This document shows positions 39,183 to 48,923 of a stretch of DNA of 64,000 nucleotides, in pieces. This DNA is from RGIG8306 sp964566025 (lineage in GTDB: Bacteria > Bacillota > Clostridia > Lachnospirales > Lachnospiraceae). The notes beneath the pieces are model-generated. The model worked only from the letters and a program-made list of their open reading frames with translations, did no database searches and was not told the origin of the DNA. A program made the translations under genes and the position numbers. Numbering within the stretch: the first letter of the stretch is position 1; every line of letters begins with the position of its first letter. Location: contig CAZMHF010000001.1 in the NCBI GenBank assembly GCA_964566025.1, positions 1 to 64,000 on the forward strand, read 5' to 3'.

Positions 39183-39899
39183 ATGCAATTATATCCAGCA
39201 ATCGATATTAAGGATGGAAAATGTGTTCGTTTAACACAAGGGGCATTTGATCAAGTAATCGTTTATGACGATAATCCTGTGAATATGGCACTAAAATGGA
39301 AAGCGTGCAACGCTTCTTTTATACATATGGTAGATTTGGATGGTGCGCTAAAAGGTCGTGGTGTTAATCGAGATGTCATCAAAGAAACGGCGACACAAAT
39401 TGATTGTCCGATTCAATTAGGTGGTGGAATTCGTACACTAAAGGATATTGAAATGGTTCTTGATATGGGTGTTTATCGTGCCATTATCGGAACAAAAGCA
39501 GTTGAATCACCACAGTTTATAGAAGAAGCAATTCGTCAATTTGGAGCAGAACACCTTGTAATTGGTGTGGATGCCAAATACGGAAAAGTTGCCATTGCAG
39601 GATGGGAGCAAGTTAGTGAATTAAAAGCAATCGATTTAGTTATTCAAATGAAAGATTTAGGCATTCAAACAATTGTGTACACGGATATATCAAAAGATGG
39701 TATGTTGATGGGGCCAAATGTAGAAGCGACTCAGGAATTATCGGATGCGTCAGGTATTGATATTATTGCTTCAGGTGGCGTAACGACCATGCGCGATTTG
39801 GAAGCTATACAGACGGCGAATATTCATGGCGCTATCATTGGCAAAGCCTTATATGAAAAACGAATTGATTTGCGTGAGGCTATAGCAAGATTTGAGTAA
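39183..39899 (+). CDS. hisA: phosphoribosylformimino-5-aminoimidazole carboxamide ribotide isomerase
   Basis: 238 aa TIM barrel. The catalytic Asp is in [14 protein letters not shown] (residue 8), the phosphate loop LGGGIR is near 82, and [13 protein letters not shown] and SGGV follow. The ATG at 39183, behind AAAGGAGAGC, is the start rather than the long frame from 39129. hisIE starts 19 nt later. Confidence 0.96.
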   Translation: MQLYPAIDIKDGKCVRLTQGAFDQVIVYDDNPVNMALKWKACNASFIHMVDLDGALKGRGVNRDVIKETATQIDCPIQLGGGIRTLKDIEMVLDMGVYRAIIGTKAVESPQFIEEAIRQFGAEHLVIGVDAKYGKVAIAGWEQVSELKAIDLVIQMKDLGIQTIVYTDISKDGMLMGPNVEATQELSDASGIDIIASGGVTTMRDLEAIQTANIHGAIIGKALYEKRIDLREAIARFE

Positions 39900-39918
39900 A
39901 TACGAAAACGGAGACACT

Positions 39919-41001
39919 ATGCTAACAATTATTGCGAAGTTATACTTAAGAGAAACGATGATTTCTTTCACAGAAGATTTTTCGAACAATCAAGAAGCTG
40001 TTGAACTATTACAAACGTATTCGCATGAAGGAATGGATGCACTGTTATTAGTTGATTGTTCAACAAATGATGCACAACAAGAAGACACTTTTCATACAAT
40101 TAAAGCGATTAATCGCATAATTGATATTCCTCTATATGTGACTGGAGCGCTAAAACGTTTCGAAGATGCTAAAAAATATTTGTATGCAGGTGCTACAAAA
40201 GTTTTTTATCCAATGGAAGCAAAGACATCTCCAGGATATTCGGAAGCGCTTGTTCGATTTGGAGAAGATAAAATCGTGCTATTTAGTCAAGATGATTTTA
40301 TGGTGGAGGATCCTTCTGTTAATTTTTATGAACTGCGCGTTCAATTAGAAAATGAAGGAAGGCTTGAACCATCTACGAAAACAACCATTCCATTTTCTGA
40401 TTTCAAAAAAGACGAGAATGGATTAATCAGTGTGATTGTGCAAGATTATCGAACAAACCAAGTTTTGATGCAAGCCTATATGAACGAAGAAGCCTATTAT
40501 AAAACACTTGAAACGGGACGTATGACATATTATAGTCGTAGTCGCCAAGAATTGTGGATAAAAGGACTTACAAGTAGTCATTTTCAATATGTAAAATCGC
40601 TTCATAGTGATTGTGATCAGGATGCATTGTTGGCAAAAGTCTTTCAAGTCGGTAATGCTTGTCATACGGGAGCGTATTCATGTTTTTACAATGAAATTTT
40701 CAACAAAAAAGAAAGCAAGAAAAATCCTAACGATATATTAACCGATACAATGAATGTGATTATGGATCGTAAAGCAAACCCAAAACAAGGTTCTTATACG
40801 AATTATCTCTTTGATAAAGGTGTCGATAAAATTTTAAAAAAAGTGGCTGAAGAAGCAGGCGAAATTATTATTGCTGCTAAAAATCCAGACAAAGAAGAAA
40901 TCAAATATGAGATTGCAGACTTTTTGTATCATGTTATGGTACTAATGGCTGATAAGGATATTACATTAGATGAAGTGATGATGGAGCTAGCGAACCGCTA
41001 A
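39919..41001 (+). CDS. hisIE: HisIE (phosphoribosyl-AMP cyclohydrolase / phosphoribosyl-ATP diphosphatase) with degenerate HisF-like N-terminal domain
   Basis: 360 aa against about 200-215 for ordinary HisIE. Residues ~145-245 are the cyclohydrolase, with zinc/metal motif [13 protein letters not shown] and ACHTGAYSC; residues ~260-360 are the diphosphatase ([19 protein letters not shown]). Residues 1-140 resemble the first half of the HisF TIM barrel ([39 protein letters not shown]), but the catalytic Asp region reads KLYLRET and the phosphate loop GGGIR reads TGALKR, so HisF activity is unlikely. The start is ATG 39919, after CGGAG. Last gene of the cluster; hisH, hisF and hisC are absent from it. 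Confidence 0.9.
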   Translation: MLTIIAKLYLRETMISFTEDFSNNQEAVELLQTYSHEGMDALLLVDCSTNDAQQEDTFHTIKAINRIIDIPLYVTGALKRFEDAKKYLYAGATKVFYPMEAKTSPGYSEALVRFGEDKIVLFSQDDFMVEDPSVNFYELRVQLENEGRLEPSTKTTIPFSDFKKDENGLISVIVQDYRTNQVLMQAYMNEEAYYKTLETGRMTYYSRSRQELWIKGLTSSHFQYVKSLHSDCDQDALLAKVFQVGNACHTGAYSCFYNEIFNKKESKKNPNDILTDTMNVIMDRKANPKQGSYTNYLFDKGVDKILKKVAEEAGEIIIAAKNPDKEEIKYEIADFLYHVMVLMADKDITLDEVMMELANR

Positions 41002-41061
41002 TTTTAGTGAATTTGTACAGATTATTAAGAAAATCGAAAAGAATTCTTTAAAAAAAGCATC

Positions 41062-41090
41062 TTGCGGTCTAGCACATTATACGTTATAAT
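41062..41090 (+). promoter_or_regulatory. promoter of the lipoprotein gene
   Basis: TTGCGG at 41062-41067 and TATAAT at 41085-41090, 17-nt spacer, 50 nt before the start codon. Confidence 0.75.
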
Positions 41091-41139
41091 TTAAGTTGTT
41101 ACTAAAAATGAACACATCCTGTAAGGGGACGAGGAGGAA

Positions 41140-42354
41140 ATGATGAAAAAAATCACGAAAAGAGTACTTGCCGTTTTACTTGTTTGCATGATGCTTACAA
41201 CAGCATTTGTAGGATGCAGCAAGAAAAATGATTCAAAAGGATCAACACAAGCAAAACCAGGTGTGACAGAAGGAACAACGGCACCTGTTACCCAATCACC
41301 AAAAGATGAATTTATAAGCAATCTTGACGCTGTATCTAAATTTGAAGCATTTGAATTCGATATTGCTGTAGAGGCAAATGATCAAGAAATTCAATTTGAA
41401 GGTGTCATTGACAAAAAAAACTCAGCAATTGAAATGACAGCTACTTCTAATAACTCTGATTTATTTACGTTTACACTACTAGAAGGAAATTTGTATATCG
41501 ATATTGATGGCGTTCTTTCTATGGAAGTTGAAGAAGGTACAACATTGGGCGATATGCTTGAGGGCCTTATAGAACAAGCTAATTTATCGGAAGAGATAGA
41601 TGTCGATCTTTTATCCACTATTGGATTTGTAGGTTTTAGCGATCTTGATTTAGGATTTAAAGCTGATGAAAAAGCAACCGCTGATTTAGAAAAAGCGATT
41701 AAGGCATTTGCAGATAGCTTAGTAAAAGAGATCAAAGAAGAAAATTTCTCAAAAGAAAATGATGAAATCAATGTAAAAATAGACAAACAATTTGCAAACG
41801 CTGTTCTTACAGCCGTTCATGATAATATCGAAAATTTAATGAATGCACTTATGACTTATCAGGAATCTATGCTAAAAGATGTTACAGCAGAGAAAATGTA
41901 TGATGCAATTATGAAAATTGCAGATATGATCTTAAGTAAACTAGAAAACCAAAGTATGAAAGACCTTATCAGTGGAATGATTAAAGACGATTCTTTTAAA
42001 AAAGAATTCATTGAAGGCTTTGAAGTGGGGCTTAATGCAGGACTTGAGTCAGCATATGACGCAATGAGTATTGAGGATATAAAGAGCGAAATTAAAGATG
42101 AAATTGAAAGCCTTAATGAAGCAAAAGACGAAGAAACAGGCGTATCTTTTGTTTCAACATTTACAAAAGATAATGATGGATTAGGTTCTTTTGAAATTGA
42201 AATAGCGTCTACGAACGAAGATGCTGAATTTGCAATGGCATTTGCAATTGATGAAGTTAAGGAAACAGAAATTGATGTTCCAGAATATACAGACTTCTTT
42301 GAAATTCTCAATATAGTAGTTGATGCTGTTATTCCATTCTTTTTTGTAAATTAA
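41140..42354 (+). CDS. unrecognised secreted lipoprotein, 404 aa
   Basis: Signal peptide with basic start (MMKKITKRV), hydrophobic core and the cleavage region TTAFVGC; the phenylalanine at the -3 position makes the lipobox imperfect. A short Ser/Thr/Lys linker follows (about 27-50), then a strongly acidic, helical domain with many Asp/Glu/Lys and few aromatic residues. No catalytic motif was found. It has its own promoter and terminator, so it is a single-gene unit. Probably an extracytoplasmic binding or structural lipoprotein; no specific function is supported. Confidence 0.8.
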   Translation: MMKKITKRVLAVLLVCMMLTTAFVGCSKKNDSKGSTQAKPGVTEGTTAPVTQSPKDEFISNLDAVSKFEAFEFDIAVEANDQEIQFEGVIDKKNSAIEMTATSNNSDLFTFTLLEGNLYIDIDGVLSMEVEEGTTLGDMLEGLIEQANLSEEIDVDLLSTIGFVGFSDLDLGFKADEKATADLEKAIKAFADSLVKEIKEENFSKENDEINVKIDKQFANAVLTAVHDNIENLMNALMTYQESMLKDVTAEKMYDAIMKIADMILSKLENQSMKDLISGMIKDDSFKKEFIEGFEVGLNAGLESAYDAMSIEDIKSEIKDEIESLNEAKDEETGVSFVSTFTKDNDGLGSFEIEIASTNEDAEFAMAFAIDEVKETEIDVPEYTDFFEILNIVVDAVIPFFFVN

Positions 42355-42378
42355 TTGAATTACAACAGGATGATTTCC

Positions 42379-42413
42379 AAAAGCACTTTTCGAAAGAAAG
42401 GTGCTTTTTTTTG
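42379..42413 (+). terminator. terminator of the lipoprotein gene
   Basis: A 13-bp stem (one G-U pair) closed by a GAAA loop and followed by TTTTTTTT. Confidence 0.9.
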
Positions 42414-42465
42414 TTTTCTATGCTATGATATTTGTTGGGCAACTAGTAAGGAGTACGTAATATAT

Positions 42466-44331
42466 ATGAGAAAATTAGCACTATCACAAGAGATTTTACT
42501 TAAAGTAGAAAAACCAGCACGTTATATTGGAAATGAAGTGAATTCTTATCAAAAAAATATGGATGAGACCGCTCTGAATTTTTGCATGTGCTTCCCTGAT
42601 CTTTATGAAATTGGCATGTCACATTTGGGTATGCAAATTTTATATGATATGTTTAATCAAATGCCAAACGTTTATTGCGATCGTCTCTATTCGCCTTGGA
42701 CAGATTTAACGAAAATTATGAAAGAACAAAACATTCCGTTATTTGCTGTGGAATCACAAAGACCTATCAAAGATTTTGATTTTCTAGGCATTACCATTCA
42801 ATACGAAATGTGTTATACCAATATATTGCAAATTCTTGATTTGTCCAATATCCCCTTATTGCAAGCCGAAAGAGGAGAAGAGGATCCCATTGTTATCGGA
42901 GGTGGTCCTTGCACGTACAATCCAGAGCCTTTGGCTGATTTTTTTGATTTGTTCTATATCGGAGAAGGTGAAACACGTTATCAAGAATTATTTGAATTAT
43001 ATATAGATTGCAAACAACAACATAAGAGTCGTTCGCAATTTTTACTGTCTGCCTCTCAAATACCGGGCATTTATGTGCCTTCTTTATACGAGGTTAGTTA
43101 CCATGAAGATGGAACGGTTAAAGAATATAAACCAAAAGACGCGATAGTGCCCCTAAAGGTGAGAAAAGAAATCGTTTTGGATTTAGATCATACGTATTAT
43201 CCCGAAAAACCAATCGTTCCTTATATAAAGGCTGTACAAGATCGTGTCGTTCTTGAAATTCAACGTGGCTGCATGCGAGGATGTCGTTTTTGTCAAGCAG
43301 GTATGATCTATCGTCCTGTTCGCGAGCGTGGTATTGAGTTTTTAAAAGATAAGGCAATAAAAATGCTTCGAAATAGTGGTCATGAAGAAATCTCATTAAG
43401 TTCTTTAAGCTCAAGCGATTATTCGCATTTAGAAGAATTATTAACCTATTTGATTAGTGAGTTAGAGGGAGAGGCTATTAATATATCTCTGCCATCGCTT
43501 AGAATTGATGCTTTTTCATTAGAAATCATGAAAAAAGTTCAGGATATTCGAAAGAGTAGTTTAACTTTTGCTCCCGAAGCAGGCACACAACGTCTTCGTA
43601 ATGTCATCAATAAAGGATTAACCGAAGAAACTATTTTAAATGGAGCTAGCATGGCTTTTTGCGGTGGTTGGAATCGAGTGAAGCTTTATTTTATGCTTGG
43701 ACTACCAACAGAAAATGAAGAAGACATTGAAGGCATTGCTATTTTAGCCAATGAGATTGCTAAAAAATATTACGAAATTCCTAAAGAAGAGCGTAATGGT
43801 AAGTGTCAAATTGTTGTCAGCACTTCCTTTTTCGTGCCAAAGCCTTTTACGCCATTTCAATGGGCAAAGATGGACACACAACAAAGTTTTCGTGAGAAAG
43901 CCAAATTGACAAAAATGAAAATTAATGAGCAAATCAATAAAAAAAGCTTGAAGTATAATTGGCACGAAGAGGATCTAACCATTTTAGAAGGGATTTTTGC
44001 ACGTGGAGATCGGAAACTTTCGCAGGTGTTAATGACTGCCTATAACAAAGGTTGTTTATTCGATTCTTGGTCAGAATGTTTTAACTATGCAATGTGGCTT
44101 GAAAGCTTTACAGCGTGTCAAATTGATATGGATTTTTATACAATACGCGAGCGAAGTGAAACAGAAGTATTTCCTTGGGATATCATTGACTGCGGTGTTA
44201 CAAAGAAATTTTTGTTGCGTGAATGGCATAATGCCAAAGAGGGCATTGTTACATTGAATTGCAAGGAAAAGTGCAATGGGTGCGGTATTATGAGTTTTAA
44301 CGGAGGGATTTGTCTTGAAGCTACGAATTAA
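42466..44331 (+). CDS. radical SAM protein, TIGR03960 family (B12-binding-like N-terminus)
   Basis: 621 aa from ATG 42466, behind AAGGAG (42448-42453). The long frame from 42355 runs through the terminator and is rejected. N-terminal cobalamin-binding-like region (about 60-210) and radical SAM core with CMRGCRFCQAG (C-x3-C-x2-C). The last 40 residues carry CKEKCNGC-type cysteines. Genes of this family pair with a DUF2344 gene and RNase G, as here. Function unknown; tRNA or rRNA modification has been suggested by context. Confidence 0.9.
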   Translation: MRKLALSQEILLKVEKPARYIGNEVNSYQKNMDETALNFCMCFPDLYEIGMSHLGMQILYDMFNQMPNVYCDRLYSPWTDLTKIMKEQNIPLFAVESQRPIKDFDFLGITIQYEMCYTNILQILDLSNIPLLQAERGEEDPIVIGGGPCTYNPEPLADFFDLFYIGEGETRYQELFELYIDCKQQHKSRSQFLLSASQIPGIYVPSLYEVSYHEDGTVKEYKPKDAIVPLKVRKEIVLDLDHTYYPEKPIVPYIKAVQDRVVLEIQRGCMRGCRFCQAGMIYRPVRERGIEFLKDKAIKMLRNSGHEEISLSSLSSSDYSHLEELLTYLISELEGEAINISLPSLRIDAFSLEIMKKVQDIRKSSLTFAPEAGTQRLRNVINKGLTEETILNGASMAFCGGWNRVKLYFMLGLPTENEEDIEGIAILANEIAKKYYEIPKEERNGKCQIVVSTSFFVPKPFTPFQWAKMDTQQSFREKAKLTKMKINEQINKKSLKYNWHEEDLTILEGIFARGDRKLSQVLMTAYNKGCLFDSWSECFNYAMWLESFTACQIDMDFYTIRERSETEVFPWDIIDCGVTKKFLLREWHNAKEGIVTLNCKEKCNGCGIMSFNGGICLEATN

Positions 44332-45007
44332 ATTTTCAAAAACGGGTTCAATGGTGTATGTTGGACATCTTGATTTGATGCGATATTATCAAAAAGCCAT
44401 TCGACGTGCGCAGATTCCAATTATGTATTCACAAGGATTTAATCCACATCAAATTATGTCATTTGCGCAACCACTAGGTATTGGCGTTGAAGGTTATGGT
44501 GAATATTTTGATATTGAAGTGAGCAAACTACTTCCGAGCAAACAAATAACAGATCAATTAAATGCTGTTATGACAGAAGGCAATCAAATTCTTGCCGTAA
44601 AGCTATTGGAAGATAGCGCAAAAACATCTATGTCCTTAATTACAGCGGGTGATTATGAACTCACTTTGCAACAAGCTGAAGCATCACAAGAACAGCTACA
44701 AGATAAAATCAATTCTTGCATGCAACAAGAAACCATTATGATTATGAAAAAAACAAAGCGTAGCGAAATGATGATGGATCTAAAGCCAATGATTTATTCA
44801 ATTTATGCCATTGCACCTGACAAAATTTCTATGCGCTTAGCAACAGGAAGTAGTGGAAATTTAAATCCATCCTATGTGATGGAAGCAATTTTTAAAGAGG
44901 ACGTCCACTTTACGATTGCAAGACATGAATTATATACAACTATTGTTGACGAAGACGGGAATGAAACATTATTGCCTCTAGAAGAAACAGGAATTGACAT
45001 TGTATGA
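44315..45007 (+). CDS. DUF2344/TIGR03936 family protein
   Basis: 230 aa. Starts with LRIKFSKTGSMVYVGHLDLMRYYQKAIRRAQIP, the family hallmark. TTG start, 7 nt after CGGAGGG; overlaps the radical SAM gene by 17 nt and rng by 4 nt, so the three are translationally coupled. In some genomes this domain is fused to the radical SAM protein, which suggests they act together. Confidence 0.9.
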   Translation: MKLRIKFSKTGSMVYVGHLDLMRYYQKAIRRAQIPIMYSQGFNPHQIMSFAQPLGIGVEGYGEYFDIEVSKLLPSKQITDQLNAVMTEGNQILAVKLLEDSAKTSMSLITAGDYELTLQQAEASQEQLQDKINSCMQQETIMIMKKTKRSEMMMDLKPMIYSIYAIAPDKISMRLATGSSGNLNPSYVMEAIFKEDVHFTIARHELYTTIVDEDGNETLLPLEETGIDIV

Positions 45008-46179
45008 TGAAACGAATTATTACACGTGTTCACGAAAAGCTATTTAGCTTTTCTTTTGAAAAACAAACATTAAAAGCAATTCAATATATTGATGAAACCA
45101 ATCAAGGCCGAATGAATAGCATTTATTCGGCAACCATTAAAAATATTGTTCCCAATATCCAATCGGCTTTTGTTGAAATTGAAAACGGTGAGATCTGTCA
45201 CTATTCATTGAAAAATGCGAATCCATTTTTTATTAAACGTATGTCGCCACATAAAATTTGTATTGGAGATGAAATTGTCGTTCAACTAAATCGCGAGCGC
45301 ATTAAAACAAAATCCGCTACGGTAACCGATGAACTTACACTTGCTGGTCAATATGCAGTTGCTGTTTATGGAATGAATACTATTCGATTTTCTAGCAAAA
45401 TAAATGATTCTACATTTAAGGAAACGATACGAGAGAATACGAAGGCGCTTTTGTCCAAAAATATTGGATTTATCGTCCGAACGGAAGCGTTGTTGTGTGA
45501 TAACAATCAGCTTTTACAAGAAATGATTGATTTAAAGAAGGCACTAGAGGCTATATTAGAAACAAGCCTATATCGAATGGGTGGTATTAAAATCCATGAG
45601 GGCATCCCAGAATATATCACCACCCTTCAAAACGAATATGATACACTTGAAGAAATCATAACAGATGAAGAGGCTATTTATTTAGCGCTAAAAGGGTATG
45701 AACGACTTTTTTTAAAGACAAGATTGTATAAGGATTCCTATTCATTAAAAGCACTCTACAATTTAGAGCACGAGTTAGAACAATTGCTTCAAAAAAAGGT
45801 TTGGTTATCATCAGGAGCCTATTTGGTAATTGAACAAACAGAATCATTAGTCGCAATTGACGTAAATACAGGAAAGGCCATTCATAAAAAAAGTGCTGAT
45901 TTCTTTTTTGAAATTAATAAAGAGGCTGTCAATGAAATTGTTCGCCAAATTCATTTGCGTGAATTATCGGGTATTATTATGATTGATTTTATTAATATGC
46001 CTTCTGATATAGAGGAAGAGTCTTTGCTGAAGATAACAAAAGAAAAATTCAATCATGATTCGACAAAAACCATTGTTCATGGATTTACAAAGCTAAAATT
46101 GATGGAGATTTCAAGACAGAAAAAAAGACAGTCGCTTCAAGAACAACTTAAACAAAAAGTAGTTGACACGCATTCTTGA
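45004..46179 (+). CDS. rng: ribonuclease G/E family protein
   Basis: 391 aa, shorter than E. coli RNase G (489). N-terminal S1-like domain (about 35-115), then the catalytic region with the metal-binding Asp in VAIDVNTGK and IIMIDFINM. No C-terminal degradosome scaffold and no clear zinc-link CPxC motif. Processes rRNA and mRNA. Starts within the stop of the DUF2344 gene. The promoter of the L21 operon lies inside its last codons. Confidence 0.9.
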   Translation: MMKRIITRVHEKLFSFSFEKQTLKAIQYIDETNQGRMNSIYSATIKNIVPNIQSAFVEIENGEICHYSLKNANPFFIKRMSPHKICIGDEIVVQLNRERIKTKSATVTDELTLAGQYAVAVYGMNTIRFSSKINDSTFKETIRENTKALLSKNIGFIVRTEALLCDNNQLLQEMIDLKKALEAILETSLYRMGGIKIHEGIPEYITTLQNEYDTLEEIITDEEAIYLALKGYERLFLKTRLYKDSYSLKALYNLEHELEQLLQKKVWLSSGAYLVIEQTESLVAIDVNTGKAIHKKSADFFFEINKEAVNEIVRQIHLRELSGIIMIDFINMPSDIEEESLLKITKEKFNHDSTKTIVHGFTKLKLMEISRQKKRQSLQEQLKQKVVDTHS

Positions 46180-46191
46180 TTATGCTAAGCT
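46163..46191 (+). promoter_or_regulatory. promoter of rplU-prp-rpmA operon, inside the end of rng
   Basis: TTGACA at 46163-46168 and TAAGCT at 46186-46191, 17-nt spacer with TG just before the -10. The -35 box is within the rng coding end. Confidence 0.75.
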
Positions 46192-46197
46192 ATTACG

Positions 46198-46262
46198 GTA
46201 TGCCGCACAGCTAGGTTCGTAAAGTTTCGTTAGAACACCAAAGCTGGCGAGTAATGATAAAT
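46198..46262 (+). ncRNA. ribosomal protein L21 leader
   Basis: Between promoter and rplU. Contains a stem CAGCT/AGCTG around 46207-46246 with inner GGTTC/GAAC pairing, then GGCGAGTAAT before the ribosome binding site, as in the Firmicutes L21 leader family. Probably an autoregulatory site for L21. Confidence 0.75.
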
Positions 46263-46274
46263 AGGAGGTGCCTT

Positions 46275-46583
46275 ATGTACGCAATTATAGCAACAGGTGG
46301 AAAACAGTATAAGGTTAGCGAAGGCGATGTAATCAGAGTTGAAAAACTTGGAGTAGAAGCTGGAGAGAAGTTTACATTTGACCAAGTCCTTGTTGTAAGT
46401 GATAAGGAATTAAAAGCCGGAAATCCTACAGTAAGTGGTGCAACTGTATCAGCAACTGTAATTGGTGATGGAAAAGCTAAAAAGGTTATCGTTTATAAGT
46501 ATAAAAGAAAAAGCGGTTACCATAAGAAAAATGGTCACAGACAACAGTACACAGAAGTTAAAATCGACAAGATTAACGCTTAA
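46275..46583 (+). CDS. rplU: 50S ribosomal protein L21
   Basis: 102 aa. [18 protein letters not shown] and [17 protein letters not shown] are diagnostic. The start is ATG 46275 behind AGGAGGTG; the frame from 46254 runs through the leader. Binds 23S rRNA in the large subunit. Confidence 0.98.
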   Translation: MYAIIATGGKQYKVSEGDVIRVEKLGVEAGEKFTFDQVLVVSDKELKAGNPTVSGATVSATVIGDGKAKKVIVYKYKRKSGYHKKNGHRQQYTEVKIDKINA

Positions 46584-46594
46584 GGATTATTTAT

Positions 46595-46924
46595 ATGATT
46601 CGCGCGTATTTTGTTCATAACAAACAAAAAGCACTTTACGGTTTTATGATTACGGGTCATGCTGGTTATGCTAGCAGCGGTTACGATATTATATGTTCTG
46701 CCGTATCTGCTTTATCACTCAATACAATTAATAGTATTGAAGAGCTTTGTAGCGATTCTGGTTGTGCATTAGTAGATGAGACAACAGGCACTATAAAGTT
46801 CAAACTAACAGATAAGCCTTCAAACGAGGCTAATCTATTACTACAATCATTAGAAATTGGTTTGAAGGCTATTAACAAAGAGTATTCATCCCAATATATA
46901 CACATACTTTATAAGGAGGTATAG
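46595..46924 (+). CDS. prp: ribosomal-processing cysteine protease Prp
   Basis: 109 aa. Catalytic His22 in GHAGYA and Cys34 in [10 protein letters not shown]. Prp trims the N-terminal extension of L27. That extension is present on the L27 encoded next (NLQLF before AHKKG), so enzyme and substrate are adjacent. Confidence 0.95.
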   Translation: MIRAYFVHNKQKALYGFMITGHAGYASSGYDIICSAVSALSLNTINSIEELCSDSGCALVDETTGTIKFKLTDKPSNEANLLLQSLEIGLKAINKEYSSQYIHILYKEV

Positions 46925-46928
46925 CATA

Positions 46929-47216
46929 ATGTTAAGAATGAACCTTCAATTATTCGCTCATAAAAAGGGAGTTGGTTCTACAAAGAATGGTAGAGATTCC
47001 GAATCAAAAAGATTAGGTGCTAAAAGAGCAGATGGTCAGTTCGTAAAAGCTGGCAATATTCTTTATAGACAACGCGGAACTAAAATCCACCCAGGTACAA
47101 ACGTAGGTCGTGGTGGAGATGATACATTATTTGCATTAGTAGATGGTGTTGTTCGTTTCGAAAGAAAAGGTAGAGACAAAAAACAAGTTTCTATTTATCC
47201 AGTAGTTGCAGAATAA
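46929..47216 (+). CDS. rpmA: 50S ribosomal protein L27 with Prp cleavage extension
   Basis: 95 aa. Residues 1-10 form the Prp site ending in LQLF; cleavage leaves [21 protein letters not shown], the mature start. L27 reaches the peptidyl transferase centre. Preceded by AAGGAGG and followed by a terminator. Confidence 0.98.
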   Translation: MLRMNLQLFAHKKGVGSTKNGRDSESKRLGAKRADGQFVKAGNILYRQRGTKIHPGTNVGRGGDDTLFALVDGVVRFERKGRDKKQVSIYPVVAE

Positions 47217-47225
47217 TGATGTTTT

Positions 47226-47268
47226 TTAAGGTCTCTAAATCTTTATTAGATTTGGGGACCTTCTTTTA
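47226..47268 (+). terminator. terminator after rpmA
   Basis: A 15-bp stem with two G-U pairs (AAGGTC... paired with ...GGACCTT) and CTTTT after it. Because obgE continues on the same strand, read-through is possible. Confidence 0.8.
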
Positions 47269-47297
47269 ACTCAATCAAAAGAATAGTGAGGATGTAT

Positions 47298-48575
47298 ATG
47301 TTTGCAGATCATGCAAAAGTTTTTATTAAATCAGGAAAAGGTGGCGACGGACATGTAAGTTTTCGTCGTGAACTTTACGTGCCAAATGGTGGTCCTGATG
47401 GTGGCGATGGTGGAAAAGGTGGTTCCATTATTTTCGAAGTGGATCGTGGCCTTAATACATTAAGCAATTTCCGTTATCAGCGTAAGTTTGTCGCAGACAG
47501 TGGCGAAAATGGTGGAAAGAAACGTTGCCATGGTGCAAATGCTGCGGACTTGATTATTAAAGTTCCTGAAGGAACCATCATTAAAGACGAGGAGAGCGGG
47601 CGCATTATTGCCGATATGTCAGGTGAATGCACAAGGAAACAGATTCTTCGTGGTGGAAAAGGCGGTTTGGGCAATATGAATTTCGCAACTCCTACTATGC
47701 AGGCTCCCAAATATGCACAACCAGGACAAAGCGCAAAAGAATTATCAATTATTTTAGAATTGAAAGTAATTGCAGATGTTGGTTTAGTTGGTTTCCCGAA
47801 TGTTGGAAAGTCCACATTTTTATCGACAGTAACAAATGCACGCCCCAAAATAGCCAATTATCATTTCACAACCATCAATCCTAATTTGGGCGTTGTTGAT
47901 TACAATGGTATTACGGATTTTGTCATTGCTGACATTCCTGGACTTATTGAGGGAGCTTCTGATGGAATTGGTCTCGGTCATCAGTTTTTGCGTCATATCG
48001 AGCGCACAAAGGTTCTAATTCATATTGTTGACGCAGCTTCTGTCGAAGGCCGCGATCCAATTGAGGATATTTTAAAAATCAATTCTGAATTAGAGGCATA
48101 TAACCCTCAGTTATTAGAACTACCACAAATTATCGCTGCCAATAAAATGGATGCTTATTATGAAGACGGCAACGATATTATACAAAAAATGAAAGAAACA
48201 TTTTCGCCAAAAGGAATAGAGGTTTTTCCTATTTCAGCCGTTACAGGTATGGGCATAAAGGAATTACTATATTTCGTTAAAAATATTTTATCAACGATTG
48301 ATACAAAACCTGTTGTCTATGAACCAGATTATATCGAGAAGGAAGCAGAAGTTTTGGCGCATACTGTCGAGAAACTTGAAGATGGTGTATATTGCGTGGA
48401 AGGCCCACGTATTGAAAAAATGCTTGGCTATACAAATCTTGATACCGAAAAAGGATTTGAGTTTTTCCAAAAGTTCCTTCGCGAAACAGGAATTCTTAAT
48501 GAATTAGTGGCACTCGGAATAGAAGAGGGCGATACGGTTAAAATGTATGGTTGGGAATTTAGTTATTATCCATAA
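47298..48575 (+). CDS. obgE: GTPase ObgE/CgtA
   Basis: 425 aa. Glycine-rich Obg fold (GGDGHVSFRRELYVP, GGPDGGDGGKGG) at 1-160, G domain with GFPNVGKST, DIPGLIEGA and NKMD, and a C-terminal OCT domain present only in Gram-positive-type Obg. Acts in 50S assembly and stress response. ATG 47298 chosen for GAGG spacing and the family start MF. Confidence 0.96.
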   Translation: MFADHAKVFIKSGKGGDGHVSFRRELYVPNGGPDGGDGGKGGSIIFEVDRGLNTLSNFRYQRKFVADSGENGGKKRCHGANAADLIIKVPEGTIIKDEESGRIIADMSGECTRKQILRGGKGGLGNMNFATPTMQAPKYAQPGQSAKELSIILELKVIADVGLVGFPNVGKSTFLSTVTNARPKIANYHFTTINPNLGVVDYNGITDFVIADIPGLIEGASDGIGLGHQFLRHIERTKVLIHIVDAASVEGRDPIEDILKINSELEAYNPQLLELPQIIAANKMDAYYEDGNDIIQKMKETFSPKGIEVFPISAVTGMGIKELLYFVKNILSTIDTKPVVYEPDYIEKEAEVLAHTVEKLEDGVYCVEGPRIEKMLGYTNLDTEKGFEFFQKFLRETGILNELVALGIEEGDTVKMYGWEFSYYP

Positions 48576-48603
48576 AGAACGAGATAAAAGAAAGGGAACT
48601 TAC

Positions 48604-48921
48604 ATGACAACAAAACAAAGAGCTTACCTAAAAGGGCTTGCCATGAATATTGAGCCAATTATGCAAATTGGCAAATCAAATTTAACACCTGAATTAGTAA
48701 AGGCAATTGATGAGACCTTTTTTCGCAGAGAACTAATTAAATTATCTATTTTGCAAAATGCGAGTGATGATCCAAGGGAAATGGCTTCTATTATAGCGGA
48801 ACGTACACATAGCGAGGTTGTTCAAATAATCGGGAAAAAAATCGTATTATACAAACCTTTTAAGGAAGTAGAAAAGAGAAAGATCATTTTACCTAAAGCG
48901 CAGAATCTACAAAAGGAGTAG
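48604..48921 (+). CDS. yhbY: YhbY family RNA-binding protein (CRM domain)
   Basis: 105 aa. Typical TTKQRAYLKGLA, PIMQIGKSNLT and VQIIGKKIVLYK of the CRM domain, which binds pre-50S subunits. ATG 48604, after AAAGGGAAC. nadD follows after 2 nt. Confidence 0.93.
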   Translation: MTTKQRAYLKGLAMNIEPIMQIGKSNLTPELVKAIDETFFRRELIKLSILQNASDDPREMASIIAERTHSEVVQIIGKKIVLYKPFKEVEKRKIILPKAQNLQKE

Positions 48922-48923
48922 AT

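Noticed and set aside
42355..42465. Longer start of the radical SAM gene
   Set aside because: The frame passes through a strong terminator; ATG 42466 has a good ribosome binding site.
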